64,000 nt of DNA from Burkholderiales bacterium RIFCSPLOWO2_12_FULL_61_40 (GCA_001770935.1 MESI01000001.1:1-64000), one strand, 5' to 3'; shown: positions 35,491-45,575, numbered from the stretch's first letter. A program made the numbers and translations. Notes: generated from the letters alone by a model not told the origin.

Positions 35491-35499
35491 TGGGATAAT
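35491..35499 (+). promoter_or_regulatory. Extended -10 promoter for a leaderless rlhA-like transcript
   Basis: TGGGATAAT is an extended -10 element (TGn followed by GATAAT, 35494-35499) ending 6 bases before ATG 35506. No ribosome binding site is present. The predicted start site falls on or next to the start codon. Confidence 0.5.
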
Positions 35500-35505
35500 C
35501 CGCGG

Positions 35506-37506
35506 ATGTCCCTGCACGACCACCCACTCGAACTCCTGGCCCCGGCGCGTGACGCCGATATCGGCATCGAAGCCGTCAACCACGGCGCCGACGCCATTTA
35601 CATCGGCGGCCCCTCCTTTGGCGCCCGCACCAGCGCCGACAACAGCGTGAGCGAGATCCGCCGCCTGGTGCGCCACGCGCACCGTTTCAACAGCCGCGTC
35701 TTCGTCACCATGAACACCATTTTGCGAGACGACGAACTGGAGAGCGCCCGCAAGCTGGCCTGGCAGTTGTACGACGCGGGGGTGGACGCGCTCATCGTCC
35801 AGGACATGGGCCTGTTGAACATCGACCTGCCGCCCATCCAATTGCACGCCAGCACCCAGACCGACATCCGCACGCCCGAAAAGGCGCGTTTTTTGCAGGA
35901 CGTGGGCCTGTCCCAGATCGTGCTGGCGCGTGAGCTCACGCTGGAGCAAATCCGGGCGGTGCGCCAGCAGACCGACTGCACGCTGGAGTTTTTTGTGCAC
36001 GGCGCACTGTGCGTGGCCTACAGCGGCCAGTGCTACATCAGCCACGCCCACACCGGGCGCAGCGCCAACCGGGGCGATTGCAGCCAGGCCTGCCGCCTGC
36101 CCTACCAGGTGATGGACGCAGCAGGCCGCTTTGTGGCGCACGACAAACATGTGCTGTCCATGAAGGACAACAACCAGAGCGACAACCTGGCCGCGCTGGT
36201 CGATGCGGGCATTCGCAGCTTCAAGATCGAAGGCCGCTACAAGGACATGGGCTATGTGAAGAACATCACCGCCCACTACCGCACACTGCTCGATGCACTG
36301 ATCGAAGAGCGCCAAGGTTCCGCCTATCCGCTGAGCCGGGCCTCCAGCGGCACCACCTGCTTCAGCTTCACGCCCGACCCCAACCAGAACTTCAACCGCG
36401 AGTTCACCGACTACTTCGTCCAAGGGCGCAAGGAAGACATAGGCGCTTTTGACACCCCCAAGAATCCGGGCCAGGCCATTGGTTTTGTCACCAAAGTGGG
36501 CCCCGACTGGGTGGAGCTGGAAACCACCTCGGCACAAACCATCCTGCACAACGGCGACGGCCTGTGCTACTACGACCTGCAAAAAGAACTGGTGGGCCTG
36601 GCCATCAACCGGGCCGAGCCAGCCAATGCGCACAGCGTGGGGCTGTGGCGGGTCTACCCAAAAGACCCCATGGCGGGGTTCAAGGACTTGCGCAAAGGGG
36701 TGGAGGTCAACCGCAACCGCGACAGCACCTGGGTGCGCGCGCTGGACAAAAAATCCAGCGACCGGCGCATCGCCGTCTGGGCCAGCCTGGACGAAACCCC
36801 ACAAGGTTTTGCTCTGACCCTGACCGACGAGGACGGCACCACGGCCACCGCCACCCTGGCCGCCGCCAAGGAAGTAGCCAAGCACCCCGAGCAGGCCCAG
36901 GCCAGCTTGCGGGAGAACCTGGCGAAGTTTGGCAACACAGTGTTTGAGCTGGCCACCGCGCCCGAACACATCACCTTGAATCTGAGCCAGCCCTGGTTTG
37001 TGCCCGCCTCGCTCATCAACCCCTTGCGCCGCGACGCGGTGGAGCAACTGGAAGCCGCCCGCTTGGCCGCTTACACCCGCCCTGCCCGCTCGGCGCCAGT
37101 GCAGCCGCCCGTGGCCTACCCTGAGGACACCCTGAGCTACCTGGCCAATGTGTACAACGCCAAGGCGCGCGACTTCTACGCCCAGCACGGCGTGAAGGTC
37201 ATCGCCGCCGCCTACGAGAGCCAGGAAGAGGAAGGCGAAGTCAGCCTGATGATCACCAAGCACTGCGTGCGCTTCTCCATGAGCCTGTGCCCCAAACAGG
37301 CCAAGGGCGTGACCGGCGTGCAGGGCACAGTCAAGGCCGAACCGCTGACCCTGGTCAACGGCAAAGACAAGCTGACCCTGCGTTTTGACTGCAAGCCCTG
37401 CGAGATGCATGTGGTGGGCCGCATCCGCCCCTCGGTGCTGCAAAACAGCCCCACCGCCCACCATGGCACGCCGATGCGGTTCTACCGCACGCGGCCTCAC
37501 ACCTGA
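35506..37506 (+). CDS. U32 family protein, RlhA (YdcP)-like 23S rRNA hydroxylation protein
   Basis: A 666-residue member of peptidase family U32. Its length and the C-terminal DUF3656-type half match the E. coli RlhA group, which is needed for 5-hydroxycytidine at C2501 of 23S rRNA, rather than the shorter TrhP. The TIM-barrel part has ELLAPARDADIGIEAVNHG, DAIYIGGPSFGAR and the cysteine motif HGALCVAYSGQCYISH, with SANRGDCSQACRLPY. More cysteines lie in the C-terminal half (MSLCPKQAKG, RFDCKPCEMHVVG); these sets are candidate Fe-S ligands. Preceded by a close extended -10 element; divergent from the DUF1624 gene. Confidence 0.88.
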   Translation: MSLHDHPLELLAPARDADIGIEAVNHGADAIYIGGPSFGARTSADNSVSEIRRLVRHAHRFNSRVFVTMNTILRDDELESARKLAWQLYDAGVDALIVQDMGLLNIDLPPIQLHASTQTDIRTPEKARFLQDVGLSQIVLARELTLEQIRAVRQQTDCTLEFFVHGALCVAYSGQCYISHAHTGRSANRGDCSQACRLPYQVMDAAGRFVAHDKHVLSMKDNNQSDNLAALVDAGIRSFKIEGRYKDMGYVKNITAHYRTLLDALIEERQGSAYPLSRASSGTTCFSFTPDPNQNFNREFTDYFVQGRKEDIGAFDTPKNPGQAIGFVTKVGPDWVELETTSAQTILHNGDGLCYYDLQKELVGLAINRAEPANAHSVGLWRVYPKDPMAGFKDLRKGVEVNRNRDSTWVRALDKKSSDRRIAVWASLDETPQGFALTLTDEDGTTATATLAAAKEVAKHPEQAQASLRENLAKFGNTVFELATAPEHITLNLSQPWFVPASLINPLRRDAVEQLEAARLAAYTRPARSAPVQPPVAYPEDTLSYLANVYNAKARDFYAQHGVKVIAAAYESQEEEGEVSLMITKHCVRFSMSLCPKQAKGVTGVQGTVKAEPLTLVNGKDKLTLRFDCKPCEMHVVGRIRPSVLQNSPTAHHGTPMRFYRTRPHT

Positions 37507-37516
37507 GGTATCGCCC

Positions 37517-40156
37517 ATGACGCCCCCCTCCGATTGGCATTTGCGCGAAGCGCACGAACTGGTACGGGAACACGGAGTGGACCCCGTTCACGGCCTGCCG
37601 GAGGCCGAAGCCCAGCAGCGCGCGCAGGTCCATGGGGCCAACGAATTGCAGGCGGTGGGCCAGCGCAGCCTCGTGGGCCTGCTGATCGAGCAGTTTCGCG
37701 ATTTCATGGTGTTGGTGCTACTGGCGGCAGCGGTCATTTCGGGGATGATTGGCGACCTGACCGACACCCTGGTGATTCTCGTCATCGTGGTGCTCAACGC
37801 CGTGATCGGTTTTGTCCAGACCTGGCGCGCCGACCGGGCGATGCTGGCGTTGCGCCAGTTGGCGGCTGCACAGGCCACCGTGCTGCGTGGAGGCCAGGTA
37901 CAAATGCGGCCCGCCAGCACACTGGTGCCGGGCGATATTGTGCTGCTGGAAGCGGGCAACCAGGTACCGGCCGATTTGCGCCTCATTGAGATCGCCCAGT
38001 TGCAAGTGGACGAATCGGCACTGACCGGTGAATCCGTCACCACCAGCAAACACACGGCGGCCCTGGCTGCCGATGCCCCTTCTGCATTGGGTGACCGCCT
38101 GAACATGGCCTTCAAAGGCACCACCGCCACCCATGGGCGCGCCCGCGGGCTGGTGGTCGCCATTGGCATGTCTACAGAACTGGGGAAGATCGCCCGGCTA
38201 CTCGACAGCGAAGACCGCAGCACCCCCCTGCAACTGCGGCTGGCCGCTTTCGGCAAACGCCTGGCCGTGGTGGTGCTCGCCATCTGCGCAGTGATATTTG
38301 CCGTGGGCGTGCTGCGCGGAGAAACACCATTGCTGATGGCGCTCACGGCCATCAGCCTGGCGGTAGCCGCCATCCCGGAGGCCTTGCCCGCCGTCGTCAC
38401 AATTTTGCTGGCACTGGGCGCGCGACGCATGGTGGCGGTAAATGCCCTGGTACGGCGCCTGCCATCGGTAGAAACACTGGGCTCCATCACCACCATTTGC
38501 TCCGACAAGACCGGCACACTCACCCAAAACCGCATGCATGCGGAGTTGGTTCTGGCGCAGAGCCAGCCATGGGTTCCGGGCGACCCGCTCCCCGGTGAAG
38601 TACATGCGCAAACCCTGCGCGCCGCCGCGCTGTGCAACGATGCCAGCCCCACGGACGATGGCCTGTGGCAAGGGGACCCGACGGAAACCGCCCTGGTGCT
38701 GGCAGCCCGCAGCGCACAACTGGACAAAGCGGCGCTGGATGCGGCCTGGCCCCGCGTACAAGAACAGCCGTTTGACGCCGAGCGCAAGCGCATGACCACC
38801 TTCCACCACCCGGTGGCCGGGCAAGCCGAGGGGTATGTCGCCTACACCAAGGGTGCGCCGGAGTCGGTATTGCCCTGCTGTGTGGCCCAGTGGACACCCT
38901 CAGGCCCCGAGCCTCTGGACCCGCAGGCACTGCTGGACGCCGCCAACACCCTGGCCGCCCAGGGCCTGCGCGTGCTGGCGCTGGCACGGCGCAGCTTCGA
39001 CCGCCTGCCCGACACCAATGCGCTGGCGTCGGTGGAGAGCCAGCTCGAACTGCTGGGCCTGATCGCGCTGATCGATCCGCCGCGTCCCGAAGCCATGGCG
39101 GCCGTGGGCGACTGCATCAGCGCAGGCATCACGCCGGTGATGATCACCGGCGACCACCCCGCCACCGCACGCGCCATTGCCCAACGGCTGGGCATTGTGG
39201 ACAGCGCCGATGCACCGGTTTTAACCGGAGTCGACCTGAGCGCCATGGACGACGCGCAACTGCAGGCGCGAGTGGAACAGGTCCGCATTTATGCCCGTGT
39301 GGACCCGGCGCAAAAAATCCGCATCGTCGCGGCCCTGCAGGCGCAAGGCCAGTTTGTGGCCATGACGGGTGACGGTGTGAACGATGCCCCGGCCTTGAAA
39401 CGCGCCGACATTGGCGTGGCCATGGGCAAAGGCGGAACCGACGTCGCCCGCGAGGCCTCCAGCCTGATTCTGCTGGACGACAACTTTGCCACCATCGTGG
39501 CGGCGGTGCGCGAGGGCAGGCGCATCTACGACAACATCCGCAAGTTCGTGCGTTACACCATGACCAGCAATTCAGGCGAGATCTGGACCATCTTTCTCGC
39601 CCCGCTGTTCCTGCTGCCGATCCCCCTGCTGCCTATCCACATCCTGTGGGTCAACCTGGTGACCGACGGCCTGCCGGGTCTGGCACTGGCCGCCGAGCCG
39701 GCCGAACGCGGCATCATGCAGCGCCCGCCCCGCGCCCCCTCGGAGAGCATGTTCGCCCAGGGCATGTGGCAGCATATTTTGGGCGTGGGTCTGCTGATTG
39801 GCGCGCTGTGCCTGGGTGTGCAGTACTGGGCCATCACCACGGGGAACGCCCATTGGCAAACCATGGTGTTTACCGTACTGACCCTGTCCCAAATGTTCCA
39901 TGTGCTGGCGATTCGTTCGGAACAACTGCCGCTGTGGCGCATCGGTCTGCGCAGCAACCTTCCCTTGTTGGGGGCGGTGCTGTTGACGTTTACCCTGCAG
40001 ATGCTGCTGATTTACGTTCCCGCACTGAACCCGATTTTCAAAACCGAAGCCCTGGGTGCACTGGAGCTATTGCTGTGCCTGGCCGTTTCCAGCATCGTCC
40101 TGCTGGTGGTGGAGCTGGAGAAATACTGGCGGCGCAAACATGGGCCGACGGTTTAA
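37517..40156 (+). CDS. P-type cation-transporting ATPase (Ca2+-type, PacL-like)
   Basis: An 879-residue P2-type ATPase, starting at ATG 37517 behind GAGG. The actuator loop is DESALTGESVTTSK, the phosphorylation site is ICSDKTGTLTQN (aspartate about 331), the nucleotide domain has YTKGAPESVL and the hinge is TGDGVNDAPALKRADIGVAM. About ten membrane segments fit the topology. The fourth segment reads VAAIPEALPAVVTI, where most calcium pumps have IPEGLP; the cation is therefore uncertain (Ca2+, Mn2+ or monovalent). It follows the RlhA-like gene by 10 bases and may be cotranscribed. Confidence 0.92.
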   Translation: MTPPSDWHLREAHELVREHGVDPVHGLPEAEAQQRAQVHGANELQAVGQRSLVGLLIEQFRDFMVLVLLAAAVISGMIGDLTDTLVILVIVVLNAVIGFVQTWRADRAMLALRQLAAAQATVLRGGQVQMRPASTLVPGDIVLLEAGNQVPADLRLIEIAQLQVDESALTGESVTTSKHTAALAADAPSALGDRLNMAFKGTTATHGRARGLVVAIGMSTELGKIARLLDSEDRSTPLQLRLAAFGKRLAVVVLAICAVIFAVGVLRGETPLLMALTAISLAVAAIPEALPAVVTILLALGARRMVAVNALVRRLPSVETLGSITTICSDKTGTLTQNRMHAELVLAQSQPWVPGDPLPGEVHAQTLRAAALCNDASPTDDGLWQGDPTETALVLAARSAQLDKAALDAAWPRVQEQPFDAERKRMTTFHHPVAGQAEGYVAYTKGAPESVLPCCVAQWTPSGPEPLDPQALLDAANTLAAQGLRVLALARRSFDRLPDTNALASVESQLELLGLIALIDPPRPEAMAAVGDCISAGITPVMITGDHPATARAIAQRLGIVDSADAPVLTGVDLSAMDDAQLQARVEQVRIYARVDPAQKIRIVAALQAQGQFVAMTGDGVNDAPALKRADIGVAMGKGGTDVAREASSLILLDDNFATIVAAVREGRRIYDNIRKFVRYTMTSNSGEIWTIFLAPLFLLPIPLLPIHILWVNLVTDGLPGLALAAEPAERGIMQRPPRAPSESMFAQGMWQHILGVGLLIGALCLGVQYWAITTGNAHWQTMVFTVLTLSQMFHVLAIRSEQLPLWRIGLRSNLPLLGAVLLTFTLQMLLIYVPALNPIFKTEALGALELLLCLAVSSIVLLVVELEKYWRRKHGPTV

Positions 40157-40192
40157 TTTTTGCGTGAACAGTGCGTGCCCAGGGCATGCCTG

Positions 40193-40504
40193 TCATGCCG
40201 ACATGGGCGCAACTTCCTTCTCGATCTTGCGTGCCAACGCCTTTTGCGCCACCTTGACCTCAAACGCCGTTTGCAAATTCATCCAACTTTGCACGTCACC
40301 GCCAAAATAGCGCACCAATCGCATGGCGGTATCCACCGTCACACCACGGCGCTCCAGCACGATGTCATTGACGCGCGACGCTGGCACTTTAAGCGCCAGA
40401 GACAGGGCGTTGGCACTCATGCCCAGCGGTTTGAGGTAGTCCTCACGCAAAATTTCGCCGGGATGAATGGGGCGAAGACCATTTTTGGGGGCTGCGATGG
40501 TCAT
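40193..40504 (-). CDS. higA: HigA-family antitoxin (XRE helix-turn-helix), orphaned
   Basis: A 103-residue addiction-module antitoxin. ATG 40504 is used because AGGAG lies just upstream and the product starts MTIAAPKNGLRPIHPGEIL. The HigA signature is intact: PIHPGEILREDYLKPLGMSA, then SLALKVPASRVNDIVLERRG and LVRYFGGDVQSWMNLQ. It would neutralise an HigB/RelE-type mRNA-cleaving toxin and repress its operon. Directly upstream, where higB should be, only the last 23 codons of a toxin gene remain before purL. The antitoxin may persist as a transcriptional regulator or as an anti-addiction protein. Confidence 0.92.
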   Translation of the reverse strand: MTIAAPKNGLRPIHPGEILREDYLKPLGMSANALSLALKVPASRVNDIVLERRGVTVDTAMRLVRYFGGDVQSWMNLQTAFEVKVAQKALARKIEKEVAPMSA

Positions 40505-40520
40505 AGCGAACTCCTGCACT

Positions 40521-40592
40521 TCAGTGGTAATCCACAATTTTGACTTCATGGGCGCCGTCGGGAGCCCAGACAAAACACAAACGAAACTGATC
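40521..40592 (-). pseudogene. higB: Remnant of HigB toxin gene (last 23 codons)
   Basis: Upstream of higA on the same strand, in a different frame from purL, the sequence encodes [16 protein letters not shown] and VKIVDYH followed by TGA at 40521. This is the conserved C-terminus of HigB/RelE-type toxins (usual forms end in a similar VEIVDYH). The similarity stops at the purL stop codon (40591-40593), so the first three quarters of the toxin gene have been lost at this junction. Confidence 0.75.
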
Positions 40593-43500
40593 AACCCACC
40601 CACTTGCGGGCGTTGTGCCAAAGCTGCATCCAGGGGCTGTGGGCATTGGGGTCCAGATCGGTCCAGCTCATCTGGATGTTGCGGAACACCCGCTCGGGGT
40701 GCGGCATCATGGCGGTGAAGCGCCCGTCCGCCGTGGTCACCGCCGTCAGGCCACCGGGGCTGCCGTTCGGGTTGAACGGGTAAGCCTCGGTGGCCGCACC
40801 GTGGTTGTCGGTGAAACGCATGGCGGCAATGGCCTGGTCGGCGTTGCCCCGGTACTTGAAGTTGGCAAAACCTTCACCGTGCGCCACGGCAATCGGCAAG
40901 CGGGCGCCCGCCATCCCGGCGAAGAACAGCGAGGGGGACTCCAGCACTTCGACCATGCTCAGGCGCGCCTCGAAGCGTTCGCTCTGGTTGGTGGTGAAGC
41001 GCGGCCAGTCTTGTGCGCCGGGGATGATGTCGGCAAGCTCGGCAAACATCTGGCAGCCATTGCACACGCCCAGCCCGAAGGTGTCGGTGCGGCCAAAGAA
41101 GGCCTTGAACTGGTCTGCCAGTGCGGCATTGAAGGTGATGGAGCGCGCCCAGCCAATGCCGGCGCCCAGGGTGTCGCCATAGCTGAACCCCCCGCAGGCC
41201 ACCACGCCCTGGAAGTCCGCCAGTTTGGCGCGGCCGCTTTGCAGATCGGTCATGTGCACGTCATAGGCCTCAAAACCGGCCTCGGTGAAGGCGTAAGCCA
41301 TCTCCACATGCGAGTTGACGCCCTGCTCGCGCAACACGGCCACCTTGGGGCGGCTCAGGTTCAAAGCCGGAGTTGCTATTGATTTAATAGCTGCTTGCGC
41401 ATATTCCACGGGGGCTAGAGCACTATTTGGCACTGAAATAGTGGCCTGTGGACGGTAAATATGCAGGCCCGGATCGCCCAAGGCGCCAGCGGCCGCGTGT
41501 TCGGCATCGGCACAGGCGGGGTTGTCGCGTTGCTGGCAAATTTTCCAGCTCACGCTGTCCCACACCTGGTGCAGGTCGCTCAAGGAGGCGCTGAAGATGG
41601 ACTTGGCATCGCGCCAGATTTGCAATTCGCCCTTGCCGGCCGCGATTTCGCTGGTGGCGGGACGGGTCTTGCCAATGAAATGGCTGTGTTTGGCCAGACC
41701 ATGGTCACGCAAAGTCTGCATCACCTCACTGCGCTGGGCGGTGCGCACCTGCAGCACCACACCCAGTTCTTCGTTGAACAGGGCTTTGAGCGTCAACTCT
41801 TCCCGGCGCGCGCTGACCTGCCCTGCCCAGTTTTTGCTGTCGCCCACATCCATGCGGCTGTCGGTGATGCCGTCGCCTTCCAGCACCAGCATGTCCACAT
41901 TCAGCGCCACACCCACACGTCCGGCAAAGGCCATCTCGGCCACTGCGGCCAACAGGCCACCGTCGCTGCGGTCGTGGTAGGCCAGCAGCTTGCCCTGCGC
42001 ACGCAAGGCGTTGACGGCGTTGACCAGGTTCACCAGGTCTTTCGCTTCGTCCAGGTCAGGCACTTGGTCGCCGACCTGGTTGAGCGTTTGCGCCAGAATG
42101 CTGGTGGCCATGCGGTTTTTGCCGTGGCCCAGGTCGACCAGCACCAGGGTGGTGTCTTCAGTGGCATTCAACTGGGGGGTCAGCGTGCCGCGCACATCCT
42201 GCAGCGTGGCAAAGGCGGTGACGATCAGGGACACCGGGCTGGTGACCTTTTTGGCTTCGTTCTCATCTTTCCACTGCGTGCGCATGGACAGTGAATCCTT
42301 GCCCACGGGAATGGAAATACCCAGCGCCGGGCACAGCTCCAGGCCCACGGCCTTGACCGTGGCGTACAGCGCGGCGTCTTCACCGGGTTCGCCGCACGCG
42401 GCCATCCAGTTGGCCGACAGCTTCACGCGCGGCAAGTCAAAGGGCGCGGCCAGCAGGTTGGTAATGGCTTCGGCCACCGCCATACGGCCCGAGGCCGGGG
42501 CGTCGATGCTGGCCAATGGCGTGCGTTCACCCATGGCCATGGCTTCGCCGGCAAAGCCTTTGTAGTCAGCCAGGGTGACGGCGCAGTCCGCCACCGGCAC
42601 CTGCCAGGGTCCGACCATCTGGTCACGGTGGGTCAGGCCCCCCACGGTGCGGTCGCCAATGGTGATGAGGAAACGTTTGGACGCCACGGTGGGGTGGGCC
42701 AGCACGTCAATCACGGCTTTTTGCAGGTCGACGCCGGTCAAATCCAGCGGCGCAAAGCTGCGCTCCACCGTCTTCACATCGCGGTGCATCTTGGGCGGCT
42801 TGCCCAGCAGCACGTTCATGGGCATGTCGACCGGTGACTCAGCACCCTTGTCGACCAGTTCCAGTTGGCGTTCTTCGGTGGCGACACCAACCACCGCATA
42901 CGGGCAGCGCTCGCGCTCGCACAGGGCTTTGAACATCTCCAGGGACTCGGGAGCGATGGCCAGCACATAACGCTCCTGGCTCTCGTTGCACCAGATTTCC
43001 TTAGGCGCCATGCCGGACTCTTCCAGCGGCACACCGCGCAGATCAAAGCGTGCGCCACGGCCCGCGTCGTTGGTCAGCTCGGGGAAGGCGTTGGACAAAC
43101 CACCGGCACCGACGTCATGGATCGCCAGAATCGGATTGGCGCGAACACCGTCGCTCCCGCTACCGTCAGGGGCCACACCATTACCCAGCATCCAGCACTG
43201 GTTGATCACCTCTTGCGCCCGGCGCTCGATCTCGGGGTTGCCGCGCTGCACCGAATCAAAGTCCAGCTCGGCGGCGTTGGCACCCGTGGCCATGGAACTG
43301 GCCGCGCTGCCACCCATGCCGATGCGCATGCCAGGGCCGCCCAGTTGAATGAGCAAACTGCCCGCGGGGAATTCAATCTTGTGGGTTTGGGTGGCGTCAA
43401 TCACGCCCAAACCGCCCGCGATCATGATGGGCTTGTGGTAGCCGCGCTGCACCGTGTCTTGCCCGCTGACCACGGATTGTTCGTACTCGCGGAAGTAACC

Positions 43501-44691
43501 CAAGAGGTTGGGCCGGCCAAACTCGTTGTTGAAGGCTGCGCCGCCCAACGGGCCTTCGACCATGATTTGCAGCGGGCTGGCGATGTGTTCGGGCTTGCCG
43601 AAAGCGGGCACGCCATCCTGCGGCCAGAGTTTGGACACGGTAAAGCCGGTCAAACCGGCCTTGGGCTTGGAGCCACGGCCGGTAGCACCTTCGTCGCGAA
43701 TCTCGCCACCTGCGCCGGTGGAGGCACCGGGGAAGGGGGAAATGGCGGTCGGGTGGTTGTGGGTTTCCACCTTCATCAAAATATGGTTGGTTTCGCTATG
43801 CTTTTCATAGCTGGCTGCGCTTATTCCATAAGGGCTAGAGGCCGATTTGGCAGTGAAACGCTCGACCTGCACACCTTCCATCACCGAGGCGTTGTCCGAG
43901 TACGCCACCAGCATGTGCTGCGGGTGGGTCTGGTGCGTGTGCCGGATCATGCTGAACATGCTGCCATCCTGTGGCGCACCGTCAATCGTGAACTGGGCGT
44001 TGAAAATCTTGTGGCGGCAGTGCTCGCTGTTGGCCTGCGCAAACATCATCAGCTCCACGTCGGTGGGGTTGCGCTGCAGCTGCGTGAAGGCGGTCACCAG
44101 GTAGTCAATTTCGTCAGCCGCCAGTGCCAGACCGAACTGGGTGTTGGCGGTTTCCAGCGCCGCCTTGCCACCCCCCAGCACATCCACATGGGCCATGGGC
44201 GCGGCTTGCAGCACGTTGAACAGGCCTAAAGCCTGCTGGCGCGAGAACATGGCGCTTTCGGTCATGCGGTCGTGCAGCAGGGCGGCCACCTGCTCCAGTT
44301 GCGCAGGCGTCAAGGTGGTTTTGGACAGCAAGCCGTGTTTCAGGGTCAGCCGGTATTCCACCAGCCGTTCGATACGCTTGACCGCAAAACCACAGTTGTG
44401 CGCAATGTCGGTGGCTTTGGAGGCCCAGGGCGATACGGTGCCGAACCGGGGCGTCACCACAATCAGCGGGCCGTCGGCAGGGCCCGCGTAGGGATCACCA
44501 TAGGTCAGCAAGGCGTCCAACTGGGCTTGCAGGGCTTCACTGGGAACGGTTTCGCAGGCCACCAGGTGCACAAACCGGGCGGACACCGCCGTAATTTTGT
44601 CGTGAATGCCTTGCAGGGCGGGCAAAAGTTGTTGAACGCGAAAGCTGCTCAGGGCGTTGCTGCCCTCGAATTGGGATATGTGCAGGGTCAC
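40591..44691 (-). CDS. purL: Phosphoribosylformylglycinamidine synthase, single-chain
   Basis: A 1366-residue enzyme of purine synthesis that converts FGAR, glutamine and ATP to FGAM. GTG 44691 is chosen as start because the protein then begins [17 protein letters not shown], as in relatives; the longer frame would run into the divergent ParD gene. The order is the N-terminal PurS-like region, linker, two AIR-synthase-like halves ([50 protein letters not shown]) and the C-terminal class I glutaminase with cysteine in [13 protein letters not shown] and HGEGFANF. Two repeat copies are translated in frame, at residues about 279-300 (before the [13 protein letters not shown] region) and 1085-1107 (linker before the glutaminase), both likely surface loops. 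Confidence 0.96.
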   Translation of the reverse strand: MTLHISQFEGSNALSSFRVQQLLPALQGIHDKITAVSARFVHLVACETVPSEALQAQLDALLTYGDPYAGPADGPLIVVTPRFGTVSPWASKATDIAHNCGFAVKRIERLVEYRLTLKHGLLSKTTLTPAQLEQVAALLHDRMTESAMFSRQQALGLFNVLQAAPMAHVDVLGGGKAALETANTQFGLALAADEIDYLVTAFTQLQRNPTDVELMMFAQANSEHCRHKIFNAQFTIDGAPQDGSMFSMIRHTHQTHPQHMLVAYSDNASVMEGVQVERFTAKSASSPYGISAASYEKHSETNHILMKVETHNHPTAISPFPGASTGAGGEIRDEGATGRGSKPKAGLTGFTVSKLWPQDGVPAFGKPEHIASPLQIMVEGPLGGAAFNNEFGRPNLLGYFREYEQSVVSGQDTVQRGYHKPIMIAGGLGVIDATQTHKIEFPAGSLLIQLGGPGMRIGMGGSAASSMATGANAAELDFDSVQRGNPEIERRAQEVINQCWMLGNGVAPDGSGSDGVRANPILAIHDVGAGGLSNAFPELTNDAGRGARFDLRGVPLEESGMAPKEIWCNESQERYVLAIAPESLEMFKALCERERCPYAVVGVATEERQLELVDKGAESPVDMPMNVLLGKPPKMHRDVKTVERSFAPLDLTGVDLQKAVIDVLAHPTVASKRFLITIGDRTVGGLTHRDQMVGPWQVPVADCAVTLADYKGFAGEAMAMGERTPLASIDAPASGRMAVAEAITNLLAAPFDLPRVKLSANWMAACGEPGEDAALYATVKAVGLELCPALGISIPVGKDSLSMRTQWKDENEAKKVTSPVSLIVTAFATLQDVRGTLTPQLNATEDTTLVLVDLGHGKNRMATSILAQTLNQVGDQVPDLDEAKDLVNLVNAVNALRAQGKLLAYHDRSDGGLLAAVAEMAFAGRVGVALNVDMLVLEGDGITDSRMDVGDSKNWAGQVSARREELTLKALFNEELGVVLQVRTAQRSEVMQTLRDHGLAKHSHFIGKTRPATSEIAAGKGELQIWRDAKSIFSASLSDLHQVWDSVSWKICQQRDNPACADAEHAAAGALGDPGLHIYRPQATISVPNSALAPVEYAQAAIKSIATPALNLSRPKVAVLREQGVNSHVEMAYAFTEAGFEAYDVHMTDLQSGRAKLADFQGVVACGGFSYGDTLGAGIGWARSITFNAALADQFKAFFGRTDTFGLGVCNGCQMFAELADIIPGAQDWPRFTTNQSERFEARLSMVEVLESPSLFFAGMAGARLPIAVAHGEGFANFKYRGNADQAIAAMRFTDNHGAATEAYPFNPNGSPGGLTAVTTADGRFTAMMPHPERVFRNIQMSWTDLDPNAHSPWMQLWHNARKWVG
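41373..41437 (+). repeat. Palindromic interspersed repeat, copy E, inside purL
   Basis: TTGCTATTGATTTAATAGCT is followed by GCTTGCGCATATTCC, ACGGGGGCTAGAG and ATTTGGCACTGAAA. It is one of the two best-preserved copies. It lies in the linker between the synthase and glutaminase parts and is translated on the other strand as an alanine-rich segment ([16 protein letters not shown]). Confidence 0.75.
43793..43857 (+). repeat. Palindromic interspersed repeat, copy F, inside purL
   Basis: CGCTATGCTTTTCATAGCTG is followed by GCTGCGCTTATTCC, ATAAGGGCTAGAGGCCGATTT-like sequence and GGCAGTGAAA. The 3' half is nearly the same as in copy E. On the coding strand it gives [20 protein letters not shown], an insertion just ahead of a conserved PurL motif. 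Confidence 0.75.
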
Positions 44692-44816
44692 TGTGGGGCC
44701 TGATAAGTGGGCTGGCGGAGTTGGCAGAAGGCGCCAATCGAAGAGCGGAATTTTACCAGTGCGCAAAGGTGGGCTCAGGCGTAACAGGGGCCTATCCAAT
44801 ACGGGCTTCGCCTCTT

Positions 44817-44837
44817 GATTGGCATAATATGCCAATC
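44817..44837. promoter_or_regulatory. Perfect 21-base palindrome, ParDE autoregulatory operator candidate
   Basis: Two 10-base arms, GATTGGCATA and TATGCCAATC, surround a central A, 23 bases upstream of the parD start. The centre contains CATAAT-like -10 sequence, so binding of the antitoxin dimer would block the promoter. Confidence 0.75.
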
Positions 44838-44860
44838 GCGGTTCTTGCAGAAAGATCATC

Positions 44861-45139
44861 ATGCCGACTAAAAATGTGGTTCTCACCGACCATCAAGCGC
44901 ACTTTGTGGACGATTTGGTGACATCCGGTCGCTACCAAAACGCCAGTGAGGTGCTGCGCGAAGGGTTGCGATTGATCGAGCGCCGGGAAACCGAAGACCA
45001 GTTGCGATTGACTGCGCTCAAAGAAGCGGCGCGTATGGGTATCGCTGACATCCATGCTGGGGCGTTTAGCAGCTTTGATTCACCTGCCGATTTGAAACAG
45101 CATTTATCAGCATTGACAGTCAAAGTGCTTGGTGCGTAG
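44861..45139 (+). CDS. parD: ParD-like ribbon-helix-helix antitoxin
   Basis: A 92-residue type II antitoxin. The N-terminal ribbon-helix-helix part is [20 protein letters not shown] and [19 protein letters not shown]; the C-terminal half (about 50-92) should wrap the toxin. Starts at ATG 44861 downstream of a perfect palindrome and ends by sharing one base with the start of the toxin gene. It is divergent from purL. The pair appears intact and functional. Confidence 0.93.
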   Translation: MPTKNVVLTDHQAHFVDDLVTSGRYQNASEVLREGLRLIERRETEDQLRLTALKEAARMGIADIHAGAFSSFDSPADLKQHLSALTVKVLGA

Positions 45140-45495
45140 TGGGTGCCCGCAGTTGGCGTGTACGTCTTGCAGCAACAGCGCTAGAAGACTACCAGGACAT
45201 TTTGCAGTGGACGGCCGATCAATTTGGGCCTGACCAAGCGCGTACGTATGCCGAAACATTGTCCACAGCCCTTGAAGACTTGTGTGCTGGCCCTGGGATT
45301 GTGGGCGCCAAGGCGCGCAGTGAAATTGGGCCCAACCTGTATACCTTGCATATCGCCCGGAAGGGCCGCAAGGGGCGACACTTTGTGATGTTCCAAGTCG
45401 GCCATGCGCAAGGCGCCGATGTCATTGATGTTCTGCGGATTTTGCACGACAGCATGGATCTGGAGCGGCATCTGCCGGTAGACGATTTGCATTAG
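45139..45495 (+). CDS. parE: ParE/RelE-family toxin
   Basis: A 118-residue toxin with GTG start at 45139, the last base of the ParD stop. The RelE/ParE fold is recognisable in WRVRLAATALEDYQDILQW, GQ-like helix DQARTYAETLSTALEDL, the strand YTLHIARKGRKGRHFVMFQV and the end VIDVLRILHDSMDLERHL. ParE toxins inhibit DNA gyrase, whereas RelE relatives cleave mRNA; ParD pairing favours the former. Complete and directly coupled to its antitoxin. Confidence 0.93.
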   Translation: MGARSWRVRLAATALEDYQDILQWTADQFGPDQARTYAETLSTALEDLCAGPGIVGAKARSEIGPNLYTLHIARKGRKGRHFVMFQVGHAQGADVIDVLRILHDSMDLERHLPVDDLH

Positions 45496-45575
45496 CACTC
45501 TGGCAGCTATGGACGGCGTAGCGATCAAAGCCTGGGAAGGTATCAATCCCTGGCCGCACAAGCCTATTCGCCCAA

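Noticed and set aside
44692-44886. Start of purL at 44886
   Set aside because: The extra 65 residues have no PurL character and would overlap the divergent parD gene and its operator.
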